Positions 1 to 9,123 of a DNA stretch of 64,000 nucleotides are shown here, piece after piece (the first letter of the stretch is position 1; every line of letters starts with the position of its first letter). The position numbers and the translations under genes were made by a program. A model generated the notes under the pieces. That model was given only the letters and a program-made list of their open reading frames with translations, had not been told where the DNA came from and ran no database searches. Source of the DNA: Bacillus sp. 1NLA3E (lineage in GTDB: Bacteria > Bacillota > Bacilli > Bacillales > Cytobacillaceae); assembly GCF_000242895.2 (NCBI RefSeq), contig NC_021171.1:1646001-1710000 (forward strand), given 5' to 3'.

Positions 1-221
1 TCTTCTATCGCATTTTCAATATATGGCAAAAGCCTTCTACCGTATTTTGTCAATTTAACATTGCGCCCTTGCCTTTCAAATAAATGAGTATCTAGTTCGC
101 TTTCTAATGCAGAAATTGCATGACTTAAACTAGGTTGTGTCATACAGAGTTCTTCGGCAGCTTTTGTGTAATGCTCCATCTTGGCCATAGTTCTAAAATA
201 ATAGAGCTGGTAAAGGTTCAC
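1..221 (-). CDS. LysR-family transcriptional regulator, N-terminal part (cut by window edge)
   Basis: The N-terminal winged helix-turn-helix of a LysR-type regulator; only about 73 codons lie inside the window. The start reads MNLYQLYYFRTMAKMEHYTK and continues with the typical recognition-helix region TQPSLSHAISALESEL, then LFERQGR. I chose the GTG at 221 because an AGAGAGG ribosome site sits nine bases upstream and family members start MNLxQLxYF; an ATG at 230 directly abuts that site and is less likely. The gene diverges from the acyl-CoA cluster starting at 1410, so it is a candidate regulator of it, but more than 1 kb of non-coding DNA separates them. The effector domain is outside the window and the ligand cannot be judged. 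Confidence 0.85.
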   Translation of the reverse strand, partial: MNLYQLYYFRTMAKMEHYTKAAEELCMTQPSLSHAISALESELDTHLFERQGRNVKLTKYGRRLLPYIENAIE

Positions 222-1258
222 TTTATGCATCCTCTCTATTTAGCATTTGTTTAAAGATTTATTGAGATGTTCATACGATGTTCATACATAAAATAAATTA
301 TCGAAGGTGGCTTGGTAGATTTTAATCAAGAATTAAGTGTTTTCAAAAGGAATAAATTACGGAAGATCATTGGTAGTGTTTGACTAGGAGTGAATCTACA
401 GGAATAAATTCTAAACGAAAAAGAGCCTCTCCTACATTTTTCAGGAATAGGAAATCAATCAAGAAAACACAAAAAAGGTTTTATTGTGACAAGTTTTAAG
501 TATGAAATTGGAGTGGAGGTAGAGTTTCCTAAACCCATGTGACTGTTGATTAATATCACCTGAGAACTTAGTGTATAAAGCGCTGAATCAAGTAATCCGG
601 CAAAAAACCCTGCTTTAAATAAGGTTAAAGTATTGTTGAAATCTGACTACAGAACATCGTGGAATAGTTGGTAGAGAAAGGATCAGCCACCCTACCTTTT
701 CTAAATTACTCATAGGATTTAACTGTCTGTACGCTTTAAAACTGGTTAATACAAACTTACATATGCCATCTCGAAGTTATTGTATTCCCGAAAAATACCT
801 CTGTCTAGATGTGATTCCATTAGTTCATTAATTATACAAAACTTTAGTGATTTCCCACACCTCTATCGTAAATCTATCACGCAAAAATCCACTGAAATAT
901 GACTCTTTATGGCTAATTTTGTGACAAAGGTGTGATGATTTATTTTTTAAAATATGCTGTGTTAAACGTGCCTGTTGATTTCCTCTCCATAAAATCTATT
1001 TAAAAACAACATTAAGCAATCTACAGACCTTTGTTATAGATTTAAGGCGGTCGACTAAGTCGGCAGCTTTTTTTATAGATAAATAGAGTGGTTTTTTTCA
1101 ACACTTCGAATCCATACGCATTTTCTATAGATTATTACAAATACCTAGATAATAGGAATTGGATAAATATATAGACTTATCTTAATCTGAAAAAGGAGTT
1201 GAAGCTCATAAACATAAAACAAGGGAGGAGATAAAATCCATCAAGAGGTAAAAGATAT
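222..1258. other. Long intergenic stretch without a convincing gene
   Basis: About 1 kb between the LysR gene and the transport gene at 1410. No open frame with start, ribosome site and coding character was found on either strand. The only structure noted is a terminator-like hairpin at 1050-1064. The length is unusual for this gene-dense chromosome and it may hold decayed genes. Confidence 0.5.
1050..1074 (+). terminator. Terminator-like hairpin with T-run
   Basis: Arms GTCGAC (1050-1055) and GTCGGC (1059-1064) with a TAA loop and one G-T pair, followed by AGC and seven T. No intact gene lies just upstream on this strand, so it may be the relic of a lost gene or end a short transcript. Confidence 0.4.
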
Positions 1259-1384
1259 ATGTCTAAAAACCCCCAAGGTGATAGAGACAAAGATTTAAGC
1301 GTTGTAACCCATGAAGGCAAAATGGTTACCTCTGATGAAAACTGTAGACTACTATATTACTTTTTCACTACTTTTTTCCCCTGA
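1259..1384 (+). CDS. Possible 41-codon peptide or gene remnant
   Basis: ATG at 1259 preceded by AAGAGG, reading MSKNPQGDRDKDLSVVTHEG and ending at TGA 1382-1384. The peptide is hydrophilic at first and ends in an aromatic run. I recognise no family. It sits 25 bases upstream of the transporter and could be a leader peptide, a decayed gene start, or chance. Confidence 0.2.
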   Translation: MSKNPQGDRDKDLSVVTHEGKMVTSDENCRLLYYFFTTFFP

Positions 1385-1409
1385 ACACATGTAAAAAGGA
1401 GGAATAATT

Positions 1410-2696
1410 ATGACAGGATTAAAGGTTGGTAATAAACGATGGTTCATCGTTTTTCTTTTGGTATTGGCTTATACATTCATGTATCTTGGTAGATCCAGTA
1501 TTTCCATTGCTGGTTCAACAATAATGAAAGACTATGGCTGGAGTGCCACCCAGTTTGGTTTAGTTTCGACAGCATTTTTCATTGGCTATGCAATAACAAT
1601 GTTGCCGGCTGGTTTTTTAGCAGATAAATTTGGTGCAGGTAAGGTTATCGTTGTTGGAACATTGGTCTGGTCTTTATTTACATTACTTAGTCCTTTTGCA
1701 GGTTCAATCGGTCTTTTCGTCCTCATCCGTGCAATGGTAGGTGTAGGTCAAGGTGTTACGTTGCCTTCAGCTTCATCTATGGTATCGAAATGGGTACCAA
1801 AACAAGAATCAGGAAGAGCACAAGGTTTTACCCTCATCGGCGTTCCGCTTGGGGTTGCGATTACAATGCCACTTGGAGTTTACCTAATACAGCACTTTAA
1901 CTGGCAAACGATCTTTTATATATTTTCTATTCTTGGTCCGGTTTGGTGCTTAGTTTGGTGGAAATTTGGTAAAGATAGACCGGAATTACATTCTAAAATT
2001 AGCAAGGAAGAAGTGGCCTACATTAAAGCGGGCCAGGGTACGAAGGAAGTTGCGGGTGTAGCATTAACCGCTAAAGAAGTCTATGGAAGTCCATCAGTAT
2101 GGGGAGCAACACTAGGATATTTTTGTTATAACTACGTCTTTTACTTACTTCTAACCTGGTTACCAACCTATTTTGCTCAGGGACGTAATTTATCCTTGGC
2201 AGACGCCGGCTACGCTACCATGTTCCCATACCTTGTCGCAGTATTCACTTATCCGATTGGCGGTATGTTAGCTGACTGGGGAGCAAAAAAATTCGGGCAA
2301 AATATTGGTCGGAAACTGTTCCCTGTTATTGGTTTGATTTTTGGTGGAATTGCGTTGATGTTTGCAACTCAAACAAGCAGTCTAACTACAGCAATCCTTT
2401 TATTATCAGTATCAATGGGTGGTTTAACCCTTACTCAAGGGGGATTCTTCTCCATTCCAATCATTCTTGCTCCAAAGAATGCGGGTATGATCGTTGGTTT
2501 GTACGGTTTTATTGGAACATTTGCTGGAATAACTGCTCCTATCCTTACTGGTTTTGTTATTGACGTATCTGGTAAATATGAAACTGCTATGTATTTAGGC
2601 TCTGGTATGGCTATTCTAGGCGCAGTCATCTTGTTGACACTTGCCAAGATTAAACCTATTGAGCAAAAACAGTCCATTGGTATAAAAGCGAGTTAG
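1410..2696 (+). CDS. MFS transporter, ACS (organic anion:cation symporter) type
   Basis: A 428-residue, 12-helix major facilitator of the anion:cation symporter family, which carries organic anions such as sugar acids and carboxylates across the cytoplasmic membrane. The first helix follows VGNKRWFIVFLLVLAYTFMY; the loop 2-3 signature GFLADKFGAGKV is at residues 68-79; RPELH follows helix 6 in the long central loop. Start ATG has the ribosome site AAAAAGGAGGA. It heads the cluster of CoA-transferase, FixCX, acyl-CoA dehydrogenase and FixAB, so it probably imports the acid that the cluster activates. A close paralogue lies at 11219. The substrate is not readable from sequence; sugar-acid or carnitine-like compounds are only guesses. 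Confidence 0.85.
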   Translation: MTGLKVGNKRWFIVFLLVLAYTFMYLGRSSISIAGSTIMKDYGWSATQFGLVSTAFFIGYAITMLPAGFLADKFGAGKVIVVGTLVWSLFTLLSPFAGSIGLFVLIRAMVGVGQGVTLPSASSMVSKWVPKQESGRAQGFTLIGVPLGVAITMPLGVYLIQHFNWQTIFYIFSILGPVWCLVWWKFGKDRPELHSKISKEEVAYIKAGQGTKEVAGVALTAKEVYGSPSVWGATLGYFCYNYVFYLLLTWLPTYFAQGRNLSLADAGYATMFPYLVAVFTYPIGGMLADWGAKKFGQNIGRKLFPVIGLIFGGIALMFATQTSSLTTAILLLSVSMGGLTLTQGGFFSIPIILAPKNAGMIVGLYGFIGTFAGITAPILTGFVIDVSGKYETAMYLGSGMAILGAVILLTLAKIKPIEQKQSIGIKAS

Positions 2697-2713
2697 CGAA
2701 CCCGTTATTCAGA

Positions 2714-2760
2714 ATCCCTGCTCTAAATGCTGTAGCAGAAGCTATAGATGGAGCGGGGAT
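2714..2760 (+). other. Two-tier intergenic hairpin between transporter and CoA-transferase
   Basis: Outer arms ATCCCTGCTC (2714-2723) and GAGCGGGGAT (2751-2760) enclose an inner CTGTAGC/GCTATAG stem. There is no T-run, so it more likely stabilises or processes a polycistronic mRNA than ends it. Confidence 0.45.
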
Positions 2761-2821
2761 AAAGAGTAACTGATTTAGTAGAAATGGTTTTTTAAATGAA
2801 AATAAAGGGGAAATGTTTTAT

Positions 2822-4012
2822 ATGAAACCATTAGAAGGCGTAAAAGTTGTTGAATTAACAGGATTCTATGCTGCTCCAACTGTTCCAAGAGTTCTTGGTG
2901 ACTGGGGTGCTGAAGTAATCAAGATTGAACCACCGGCAGGAGATCCTAGCAGGACACAAGGTGGAGTATTTAATATGCCTTATAATGACGAAGAAAACCC
3001 GGCGTTTGATATTGCCAATCTTAATAAAAAATTTATTACTCTTAATCTGAAAAAAGCCGAAGCAAAAGAAGCAGCTTATAAATTACTGGAATCAGCAGAC
3101 GTTCTTGTTACAAGTTACAGAACAAAAGCACTTGAGAAATTGGGCTTTTCCTATGAGGAACTCAGCAAAAGATTTCCTAAACTTATTTTTGCACAAATTC
3201 TTGGTTTTGGGGAGCATGGACCTGAAAAAGACACTGCAGGATTCGATGCTACTGCTTATGTTTGTCGTGGAGGAATATTAACAGCAATGACTGAAAGAGG
3301 AGAATCCCCTTTGCTTGAACCAAATGCATACGGTGATTTCCAAGCAACAATGTGCCTTGTATCTGGAATAAGTGCTGCTCTTTTTGCAAGAGAAAAAACA
3401 GGCTTAGGAGATAAAGTGACGGTTAGTCTTCACCACACAGCTCTCTTTATGATGAACGTTGCGATTGCTTCTTCTCAATTTGGTAACGTATATCCAAAAA
3501 GTAGAAAAGAAGTATCTAATCCTTTTAATAATACATATGAATCTAAGGATGAAAGATGGTTCCTCTTCTGTGCTCCTGAATATAATAAGGTCTTTCCAAA
3601 AATTATGAAGCTAATCGGTAGAGAAGACTTAATAAATAATGATGATTATAACACAGTAGAAGAAGTAAATAGACGTGGTAAGAATCGTGAGATAATTGAA
3701 ATCATTGAAAAAGAATTAGCTAAAAAGAACCTTGACGAATTAATGAAAATATTTAAAGAAAACGATATAGCCAATGAAAAAGGATATACCATGGAAGAAA
3801 TTATAAATGACGAACAAGCATGGGCTAACGATTGTCTCAGAAAAATAGAATATCCTACAGGTGGTGAAGCAATATTGCCTACTTCTCCTGTAAGGTTTAG
3901 GAGTTTAGGTAATCCAGATATGGTTACTTCTAAACCATTGGGATACCATACGGAAGAAATCTTAAGTAAATATGGCTATTCTAAAGCAGCTATTGAACAA
4001 ATGAGAAACTGA
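2822..4012 (+). CDS. CaiB/BaiF (family III) CoA-transferase
   Basis: Family III CoA-transferase of 396 residues, which moves CoA between a donor acyl-CoA and a carboxylic acid. The N-terminus MKPLEGVKVVEL, the nucleotide-contacting GADVIK-like segment WGAEVIKIEPPAGDPSR (residues 28-44), and GDFQ with the presumed catalytic Asp172 are visible. I prefer ATG 2822 because it matches the family start and leaves 11 bases after AAAGGGG; ATG 2813 would leave only two. It lies between the ACS carrier and fixCX, the arrangement expected for activating an imported acid by CoA exchange, as CaiB does for carnitine and crotonobetaine. The family is broad, so the exact substrate is open. Confidence 0.88.
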   Translation: MKPLEGVKVVELTGFYAAPTVPRVLGDWGAEVIKIEPPAGDPSRTQGGVFNMPYNDEENPAFDIANLNKKFITLNLKKAEAKEAAYKLLESADVLVTSYRTKALEKLGFSYEELSKRFPKLIFAQILGFGEHGPEKDTAGFDATAYVCRGGILTAMTERGESPLLEPNAYGDFQATMCLVSGISAALFAREKTGLGDKVTVSLHHTALFMMNVAIASSQFGNVYPKSRKEVSNPFNNTYESKDERWFLFCAPEYNKVFPKIMKLIGREDLINNDDYNTVEEVNRRGKNREIIEIIEKELAKKNLDELMKIFKENDIANEKGYTMEEIINDEQAWANDCLRKIEYPTGGEAILPTSPVRFRSLGNPDMVTSKPLGYHTEEILSKYGYSKAAIEQMRN

Positions 4013-4124
4013 TAAGGTTTTTCATTGAAAACACGATCCTGTGAATAAGTCCAAAAATATTAAATATGGAAAAAACGAAAGATCAGATAAATTAGAAGGT
4101 TACTATTAAAGGAGAGTAATTGCT

Positions 4125-5408
4125 GTGGCTGACGAAAAATTTGACGTTATCGTAATTGGTGCCGGCCTTGCCGGATCCGCGGCTGCTTACCGTCTTGCAA
4201 AAGCAGGGCTCGAAGTAATGGTAGTTGACAGGGGGAGCGAACCGGGTGCAAAAAATATGACCGGTGGACGTCTCTATATGCACGCTCTTGAAAAATTGAT
4301 GCCGGGTGAATGGGCAGACGCTCCTCTCGAACGCGAGATAACTCGGGAAATGATGATGATGATGACCCCGGAAAACAGTATGTCAATCGACTCAATGTTT
4401 CCAGAGATGAATCAACAATCTTACACGGTGTTGAGAGGTCGGTTTGATGCTTGGCTGGCCTCAAAGGCTGAAGAACAAGGAGCAATGATCATTTCGGGTA
4501 CAACTGTTGACGGCTTAATTATTAGGGATGGGAAAGTTTGCGGTATTAAAACTGGCGAAGAGGAACTTGAAGCTGATCTGGTCATCAGTGCAGAAGGTGT
4601 AAATGCGATCGTAGCAGAGCGAGCTGGTTTGATTAAACCAATTGCTTTGAAGGACGTTGCTGTAGGTTTAAAGTATGTATACAAGTTTTCTGAGGATACA
4701 ATCAACGAACGCTTCAACTCAGAAAGTGGAAAAGGTGCAGCAATGCTGTGTGCAGGTGAGTGTACCAAAGGTATCAGCGGAGGTGGATTCCTGTACACAA
4801 ATAAAGAAAGCATCTCAATTGGACTTGTTATCGATTCTAATGGCTGGAAAAATTCTAAATTGCCATTAGCAGATGTTGGAGAGACATTTATACAGCACCC
4901 AGCTATTTCACGGTATCTTGAAGGTGGAGAACTAGTCGAATATTCCGCACATCTTATCCCTGAAGGAGGTTATAACTCCCTCCCTCAATTATACTCAGAT
5001 GGGTTTCTCCTTGCAGGGGATGCCGCAGGATTGGTTGTAAATAGAGGATTTACTGTCCGGGGTATGGATTATGCCATTTTATCTGGAATTGCAGCAGCCG
5101 AGACTGCTATCGAAGCGATTGATGCTAACGATTTTTCCAAGAACTTTCTGAAGGAATATGAAAATAAACTTGACCAAGTCGTATTAAAAGACCTAAAAAC
5201 GTTTAGGAATTCCCATGACTATATTGGTCATTCGCAGCACCTGTTTACCACATACCCTGAGATTGCAACAGATCTAATGAAAAATATGTATTCCGTCGAT
5301 GGGAATTCTTCAAAATCGATTATCGGGTTAGTCAAAGGGTCAATCAAAGGTAAGGTACCTATTTTTAGTGTATTGAAAGATGCTGTTAAAGGGGGTAAGT
5401 CACTATGA
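4125..5408 (+). CDS. fixC: FixC-type electron-transfer flavoprotein:quinone oxidoreductase
   Basis: A 427-residue FAD protein of the FixC/ETF-QO family. The Rossmann motif VIGAGLAGSAAAYRLAKAG starts near residue 10 and the late FAD contact LAGDAAGLVVNRGFTVRGMD lies near residue 300. With FixX it takes electrons from FixAB and passes them to menaquinone at the membrane. GTG start with AAAGGAGAG eight bases upstream. Its stop overlaps the fixX start (ATGA), so the two are translationally coupled. In cai and nif systems FixABCX forms one complex; here all four genes surround an acyl-CoA dehydrogenase, supporting an acyl-CoA redox role. Confidence 0.92.
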   Translation: MADEKFDVIVIGAGLAGSAAAYRLAKAGLEVMVVDRGSEPGAKNMTGGRLYMHALEKLMPGEWADAPLEREITREMMMMMTPENSMSIDSMFPEMNQQSYTVLRGRFDAWLASKAEEQGAMIISGTTVDGLIIRDGKVCGIKTGEEELEADLVISAEGVNAIVAERAGLIKPIALKDVAVGLKYVYKFSEDTINERFNSESGKGAAMLCAGECTKGISGGGFLYTNKESISIGLVIDSNGWKNSKLPLADVGETFIQHPAISRYLEGGELVEYSAHLIPEGGYNSLPQLYSDGFLLAGDAAGLVVNRGFTVRGMDYAILSGIAAAETAIEAIDANDFSKNFLKEYENKLDQVVLKDLKTFRNSHDYIGHSQHLFTTYPEIATDLMKNMYSVDGNSSKSIIGLVKGSIKGKVPIFSVLKDAVKGGKSL

Positions 5409-5707
5409 AATCACTTTCGATGGATGATCGTTTGGCAAAGAACCGCTTTGATAGTGATGATCATAATCCCCATATTATCGTTGATAGAGCTGCTTGCAAG
5501 ACTTGTGATCACCGAGCTTGTACCACTTCCTGCCCAGCGGAAAGATATAAGTGGGATACCATAAACGATATTCTAAGTTTTGATCATGTAGGATGCTTGG
5601 AATGTGGGAACTGTCGTTTCGTTTGTGAGCGGTTGAATCAGGGAGTTGACGGATATTCATGGAATTATCCGGGACAAGGTACGGGAATAATTTATAGAAT
5701 AGGTTAA
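5405..5707 (+). CDS. fixX: FixX-type ferredoxin-like protein
   Basis: A 100-residue iron-sulphur protein that partners FixC. It has the FixX-typical motif CLECGNCRFVC (Cys64, 67, 70, 74) and an additional set at Cys31, 34, 39 and 43 (CKTCDHRACTTSC), so one or two cubane clusters are possible. The start overlaps the fixC stop by four bases. It should accept electrons from the FixAB flavins and hand them via FixC to quinone. A 73-base gap follows before the acyl-CoA dehydrogenase gene. Confidence 0.92.
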   Translation: MKSLSMDDRLAKNRFDSDDHNPHIIVDRAACKTCDHRACTTSCPAERYKWDTINDILSFDHVGCLECGNCRFVCERLNQGVDGYSWNYPGQGTGIIYRIG

Positions 5708-5783
5708 TCATAGAAAACGCGGTATTACTGTTCAGGCACCTTATCGTAAAACCTTAGATTGATAAAATAGGGAGGAAATTAAT

Positions 5784-6920
5784 ATGGGACATATATTAAC
5801 AGAAGAGCAAATTGACTTAAGAGATTTAGTAAGAGAGTTTGCCTTAAAGGAATTAAAGCCATATGTGAAAGAGTTTGACGAATCAGGAGAATTCCCACTG
5901 GAAATACTCCAAAAAGCCTTTGAAATGGGTTTGCATGTTCTGGAAATTCCTGAAGAATACGGTGGTTCAGGCTTAGATTTTAAAACGACTGCCATTGTTT
6001 TTGAAGAATTAGCAAAAGTGGATGCAGGTTTCGCTATTTCCTTGGTGACTACATTCGTTGCCCTACGGTCTGTAATTTATGCAGGAAATGACGAACAGAA
6101 AAAGAAATTTGCTGATATTATTGTTCCTGGAGCATTTGGAGCATTCTCTTTATCTGAGCCTAATGCAGGAACGGATGCAGCTTCCCTAAGAGCAACTGCC
6201 GTTAAAGACGGAGATGAGTATGTTCTTAATGGCACGAAGTGTTTTGTCACAAACGGTGGTGTAGCTAGCGTATATGTAGTTTTCTGTGTAACAGATAAAA
6301 CTAAGGGTGCGAAAGGAATTTCTGGATTTATCGTTGAAAGAGATCGTCCAGGTCTTTCCGTTGGTAGTCATGAAAATAAAATGGGACTTCGGTTATCGAA
6401 TACGACAGACCTTATCCTTGAAGATGTTCGCGTACCAGCTAGTAATCTTCTAGGAGCAGAAGGCGATGGTTTCAAAATTGCCATGAATACATTAAACGTT
6501 TCAAGAGCGTTTGTAGGTACGTTAGCAGTAGGTATTTGCCAAGCTGCCATTGATGAATCCGTTAAATTTGCCAAAGAAAGAAAGCAATTCGGTAAACCAA
6601 TTGGTGATTTCCAAGCAATACAATTGATGCTGGCTGATATGGAAATTCAAACAGAAGCAGCCCGTAATTTAGTGCAATGGTCGATGGGATTAATGGATAG
6701 TGGTGATCCAGTTGTAAGAGAAGGAGCTATTACGAAAACATTCTGCGGCGATACAGTTGTGAAGGTAACAACAGATGCTGTTCAAGTTTTTGGTGGATAC
6801 GGTGTCAGCAAAGAATATCCTGTTGAAAAACTAATGAGAGATTCAAAGGTATTCCAAATTTTCGAAGGAACTAATCAAATTCAACGGGTTACGATTGCTA
6901 GACAAATGCTTAAGGATTAA
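5784..6920 (+). CDS. Acyl-CoA dehydrogenase (or reductase) linked to FixABCX
   Basis: A standard 378-residue acyl-CoA dehydrogenase that carries FAD and catalyses alpha,beta-desaturation of an acyl-CoA, or the reverse if bifurcation supplies the drive. Visible signatures are LSEPNAGTDAASLRATAV, RKQFGKPIGDFQAIQ, VQVFGGYG and the C-terminal FEGTNQIQR with the catalytic base Glu361. The ribosome site GGAGGAAA precedes ATG 5784. It sits between fixX and fixA, so FixAB is its likely electron partner. In E. coli the equivalent CaiA works in crotonobetaine reduction; no hydratase is present here, so a desaturase or reductase role alone is supported. Confidence 0.9.
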   Translation: MGHILTEEQIDLRDLVREFALKELKPYVKEFDESGEFPLEILQKAFEMGLHVLEIPEEYGGSGLDFKTTAIVFEELAKVDAGFAISLVTTFVALRSVIYAGNDEQKKKFADIIVPGAFGAFSLSEPNAGTDAASLRATAVKDGDEYVLNGTKCFVTNGGVASVYVVFCVTDKTKGAKGISGFIVERDRPGLSVGSHENKMGLRLSNTTDLILEDVRVPASNLLGAEGDGFKIAMNTLNVSRAFVGTLAVGICQAAIDESVKFAKERKQFGKPIGDFQAIQLMLADMEIQTEAARNLVQWSMGLMDSGDPVVREGAITKTFCGDTVVKVTTDAVQVFGGYGVSKEYPVEKLMRDSKVFQIFEGTNQIQRVTIARQMLKD

Positions 6921-6965
6921 TTTACAAAACGAATCTACTATTTTTGCGAACGGAGGAATGAATTT

Positions 6966-7745
6966 ATGGAACTATTAGTTTGTATGAAGCAAGTGCCGGA
7001 TACGGAAGAAATAAAAGTAGATGTTGCAACGGGTAAAATTAAAGATGGTGCTCCAAATATTGTAAATCCCTATGATAAAAATGCTCTTGAAGCCGCTGTT
7101 CAATTAAAAGAAGTACATGGTGGAAGTATTACCGTCATTTCAATGGGATCAGATAAAGCTAAAACCGCTTTAAAAGAATGTATTTCGGTTGGTGCTGATA
7201 AAGCTGTATTAATCAGTGACGCAGCATTCGAGGGGTCGGATTCTTATTCAACAAGCTCCATCTTAGCTGCAGCAATTAACAAACTAGGTCAATTTGATTT
7301 AATTATTTGTGGGAACCAAGCTACGGACACCAATGCTGGACAGGTAGGGTCCCAAATTGCAGAACAGCTTGGCATTTCTGCACTAACCTTTGTAGCAAAG
7401 ATTGAAGCAAAAGGCGATGCTATTGTTGTCAACCGTGAAGCTGACGAAGGATATGAAGTAGTAGAAGCTCAACTTCCTGCCCTATGTACAGTAGTAGATA
7501 CGATTAATAACCCTAGATTAGCTACTATTAAAACAAAAATGGCAGCTAATAAAGCAAAAATAGAGGTATTAACCGCGGCTGATTTAGAAATTGATTTAAC
7601 CAAAGTAGGTGTAGGATCCCCTACAAAAGTAAGCAAAACCTTCGCACCGCCAAAAAGAGAAGCAGGCCTAAAAATTCAAGAAGCAACCGGAACCGATTCA
7701 GCACACAAATTATTTGAAAATCTAGCAGCAGCTAAGCTCATTTAG
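6966..7745 (+). CDS. fixA: Electron-transfer flavoprotein beta subunit (FixA type)
   Basis: A 259-residue ETF beta subunit starting MELLVCMKQVPDTEEIKVD, the usual FixA/EtfB start. It carries the recognition-loop region DTNAGQVGSQIAEQLG (near residues 118-133) and READEGYEVVEAQLPAL. It dimerises with FixB; in FixAB-type bifurcating ETFs this subunit binds the bifurcating FAD and meets NADH. A good ribosome site, CGGAGGAA, precedes the start. The gene is followed by fixB after 15 bases and is preceded by the acyl-CoA dehydrogenase gene. Confidence 0.93.
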   Translation: MELLVCMKQVPDTEEIKVDVATGKIKDGAPNIVNPYDKNALEAAVQLKEVHGGSITVISMGSDKAKTALKECISVGADKAVLISDAAFEGSDSYSTSSILAAAINKLGQFDLIICGNQATDTNAGQVGSQIAEQLGISALTFVAKIEAKGDAIVVNREADEGYEVVEAQLPALCTVVDTINNPRLATIKTKMAANKAKIEVLTAADLEIDLTKVGVGSPTKVSKTFAPPKREAGLKIQEATGTDSAHKLFENLAAAKLI

Positions 7746-7760
7746 GATGGAGGGGTAAAG

Positions 7761-8765
7761 ATGACGATTCAAGATTATAAAAATACATGGGTGTTTATTG
7801 AAACTGCCAATGGAGAAGCAAAAAATGTTGGTTTAGAGCTGATCAATCAAGGGAAAGTAATTGCGGCTGCAACTAGTGAAAAAGTAGTGGCAATTGTCAT
7901 TGGCCAAAATGTGGATGCTGCGGTTAAATCTGCAACTGCATGCGGTGCTGATGAAGTGATTGTCGTTGAAGGCGAAGAATATAAAGACTATAATGCGGAC
8001 AGTTTCACAAATGTGATGGTGAAATTAGTAGAAAAGTATCAGCCTTCTGTTTTAATGATGGGAGTTACTATCAATGGGCGAGATCTATCATCAAGAGTAG
8101 CTGGTCGATTACAAGTGGGTTCTGCAGCAGATTGTACAGCTGTTGAAGTTGGCCAAGATGGAGCCATTGCTTGGACAAGACCTATTTATGATGGGAACCT
8201 TTTATCCACCGTATCTTTCACTGAAACAAGACCACAAATTGGGACGGTTCGCTCGGGTTCATATGAAAAGGGACAAGCGGATGATACGAGAATAGCTGAA
8301 GTGGTAAAAGAAGAAATCCAAACTCCTGCGGAACAAATCAGAACCAAAGTGATTGAGATTATTAAATCAGTTGCTGAAGGAATTAAATTAGAAGACGCTG
8401 AGGTGATAGTTGCAGGTGGCCGTGGCTTAGGGAAAGCTGAAAACGTTGCAATCATTCAAGAATTGGCAGACGTATTAGGTGGGGCAATTGGCGGAACAAG
8501 GGCTTGTATAGATGCTGAATGGATGGCACCTCAACTACAAATTGGGCAATCAGGTAAACGGGTTAAACCGAAGCTTTACATTGGTTGTGGAATTTCAGGA
8601 GCGACACAGCATTTAGTAGGCATGGATTCATCAGATGTAATTGTTGTAATTAATAAAGATCCGGATGCACCGATTTTTGAAATCGCTGATTACGGAGTGG
8701 TTGGCGATCTGTTTGAAGTCATTCCTGTACTTATTGAAGAAATTAAGAAGTTAAAGGCTAGCTAA
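7761..8765 (+). CDS. fixB: Electron-transfer flavoprotein alpha subunit (FixB type)
   Basis: A 334-residue ETF alpha subunit. The C-terminal FAD domain is clear: VAGGRGLGKAENVA, GGTRACIDAEW, YIGCGISGATQHLVGM and VINKDPDAPIFEIADYGVVG. It receives electrons from FixA or the acyl-CoA dehydrogenase and relays them to FixCX. It starts 15 bases after fixA with the ribosome site GATGGAGGGG. This is the last gene before a 358-base gap, so it probably ends the first operon. Whether the pair bifurcates cannot be settled by reading alone. Confidence 0.93.
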   Translation: MTIQDYKNTWVFIETANGEAKNVGLELINQGKVIAAATSEKVVAIVIGQNVDAAVKSATACGADEVIVVEGEEYKDYNADSFTNVMVKLVEKYQPSVLMMGVTINGRDLSSRVAGRLQVGSAADCTAVEVGQDGAIAWTRPIYDGNLLSTVSFTETRPQIGTVRSGSYEKGQADDTRIAEVVKEEIQTPAEQIRTKVIEIIKSVAEGIKLEDAEVIVAGGRGLGKAENVAIIQELADVLGGAIGGTRACIDAEWMAPQLQIGQSGKRVKPKLYIGCGISGATQHLVGMDSSDVIVVINKDPDAPIFEIADYGVVGDLFEVIPVLIEEIKKLKAS

Positions 8766-9123
8766 CTTAAATTTTATAAAGTATTACTAGGCTGAATATA
8801 CAGTTCCAAAGACTTCCCAGATATCACACATAAAATATTAATCTATTATTATTATCTTAAAAGACTATTCCTTTTGTTTAATATTATAATTTTTAGTTTG
8901 ATTGATTCTGTTTGTGATAAGGTCATTTGGGTAAATTGCAATCTTATATTGTATCTTGGAGCGGAAAATCCTTGGAAGCAAAGACAGGATGCTAGCTAAA
9001 GGCGATGTCGCTATTTGGGAAGTCCTGTCTTTGCTTATTCGATTGTCACGGTTCGGACAATTGAGAATAGATACCAAAGAATAGGATTTATCAAAAATAT
9101 CTATGTTCAGGGAGGTCGAGAAA
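8766..9123. other. Intergenic gap with inverted repeats before the CoA-ligase gene
   Basis: AT-rich stretch without a gene. It holds the long-range inverted repeat at 8977-9035 and, at 9042-9061, a smaller one with arms ATTGTC and GACAAT separated by eight bases, which is operator-sized and lies about 65 bases before the ligase start. Confidence 0.5.
8977..9035. repeat. 13-bp perfect inverted repeat with structured spacer
   Basis: Arms AGCAAAGACAGGA (8977-8989) and TCCTGTCTTTGCT (9023-9035) are exact complements. The spacer contains a further GCGA/TCGC hairpin, giving a possible two-tier stem-loop. The preceding GGAGCGGAAAATC resembles the edge of the dispersed element found elsewhere in the window. 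It may act as the terminator of the fixAB transcript, although no clear T-run follows. Confidence 0.5.
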
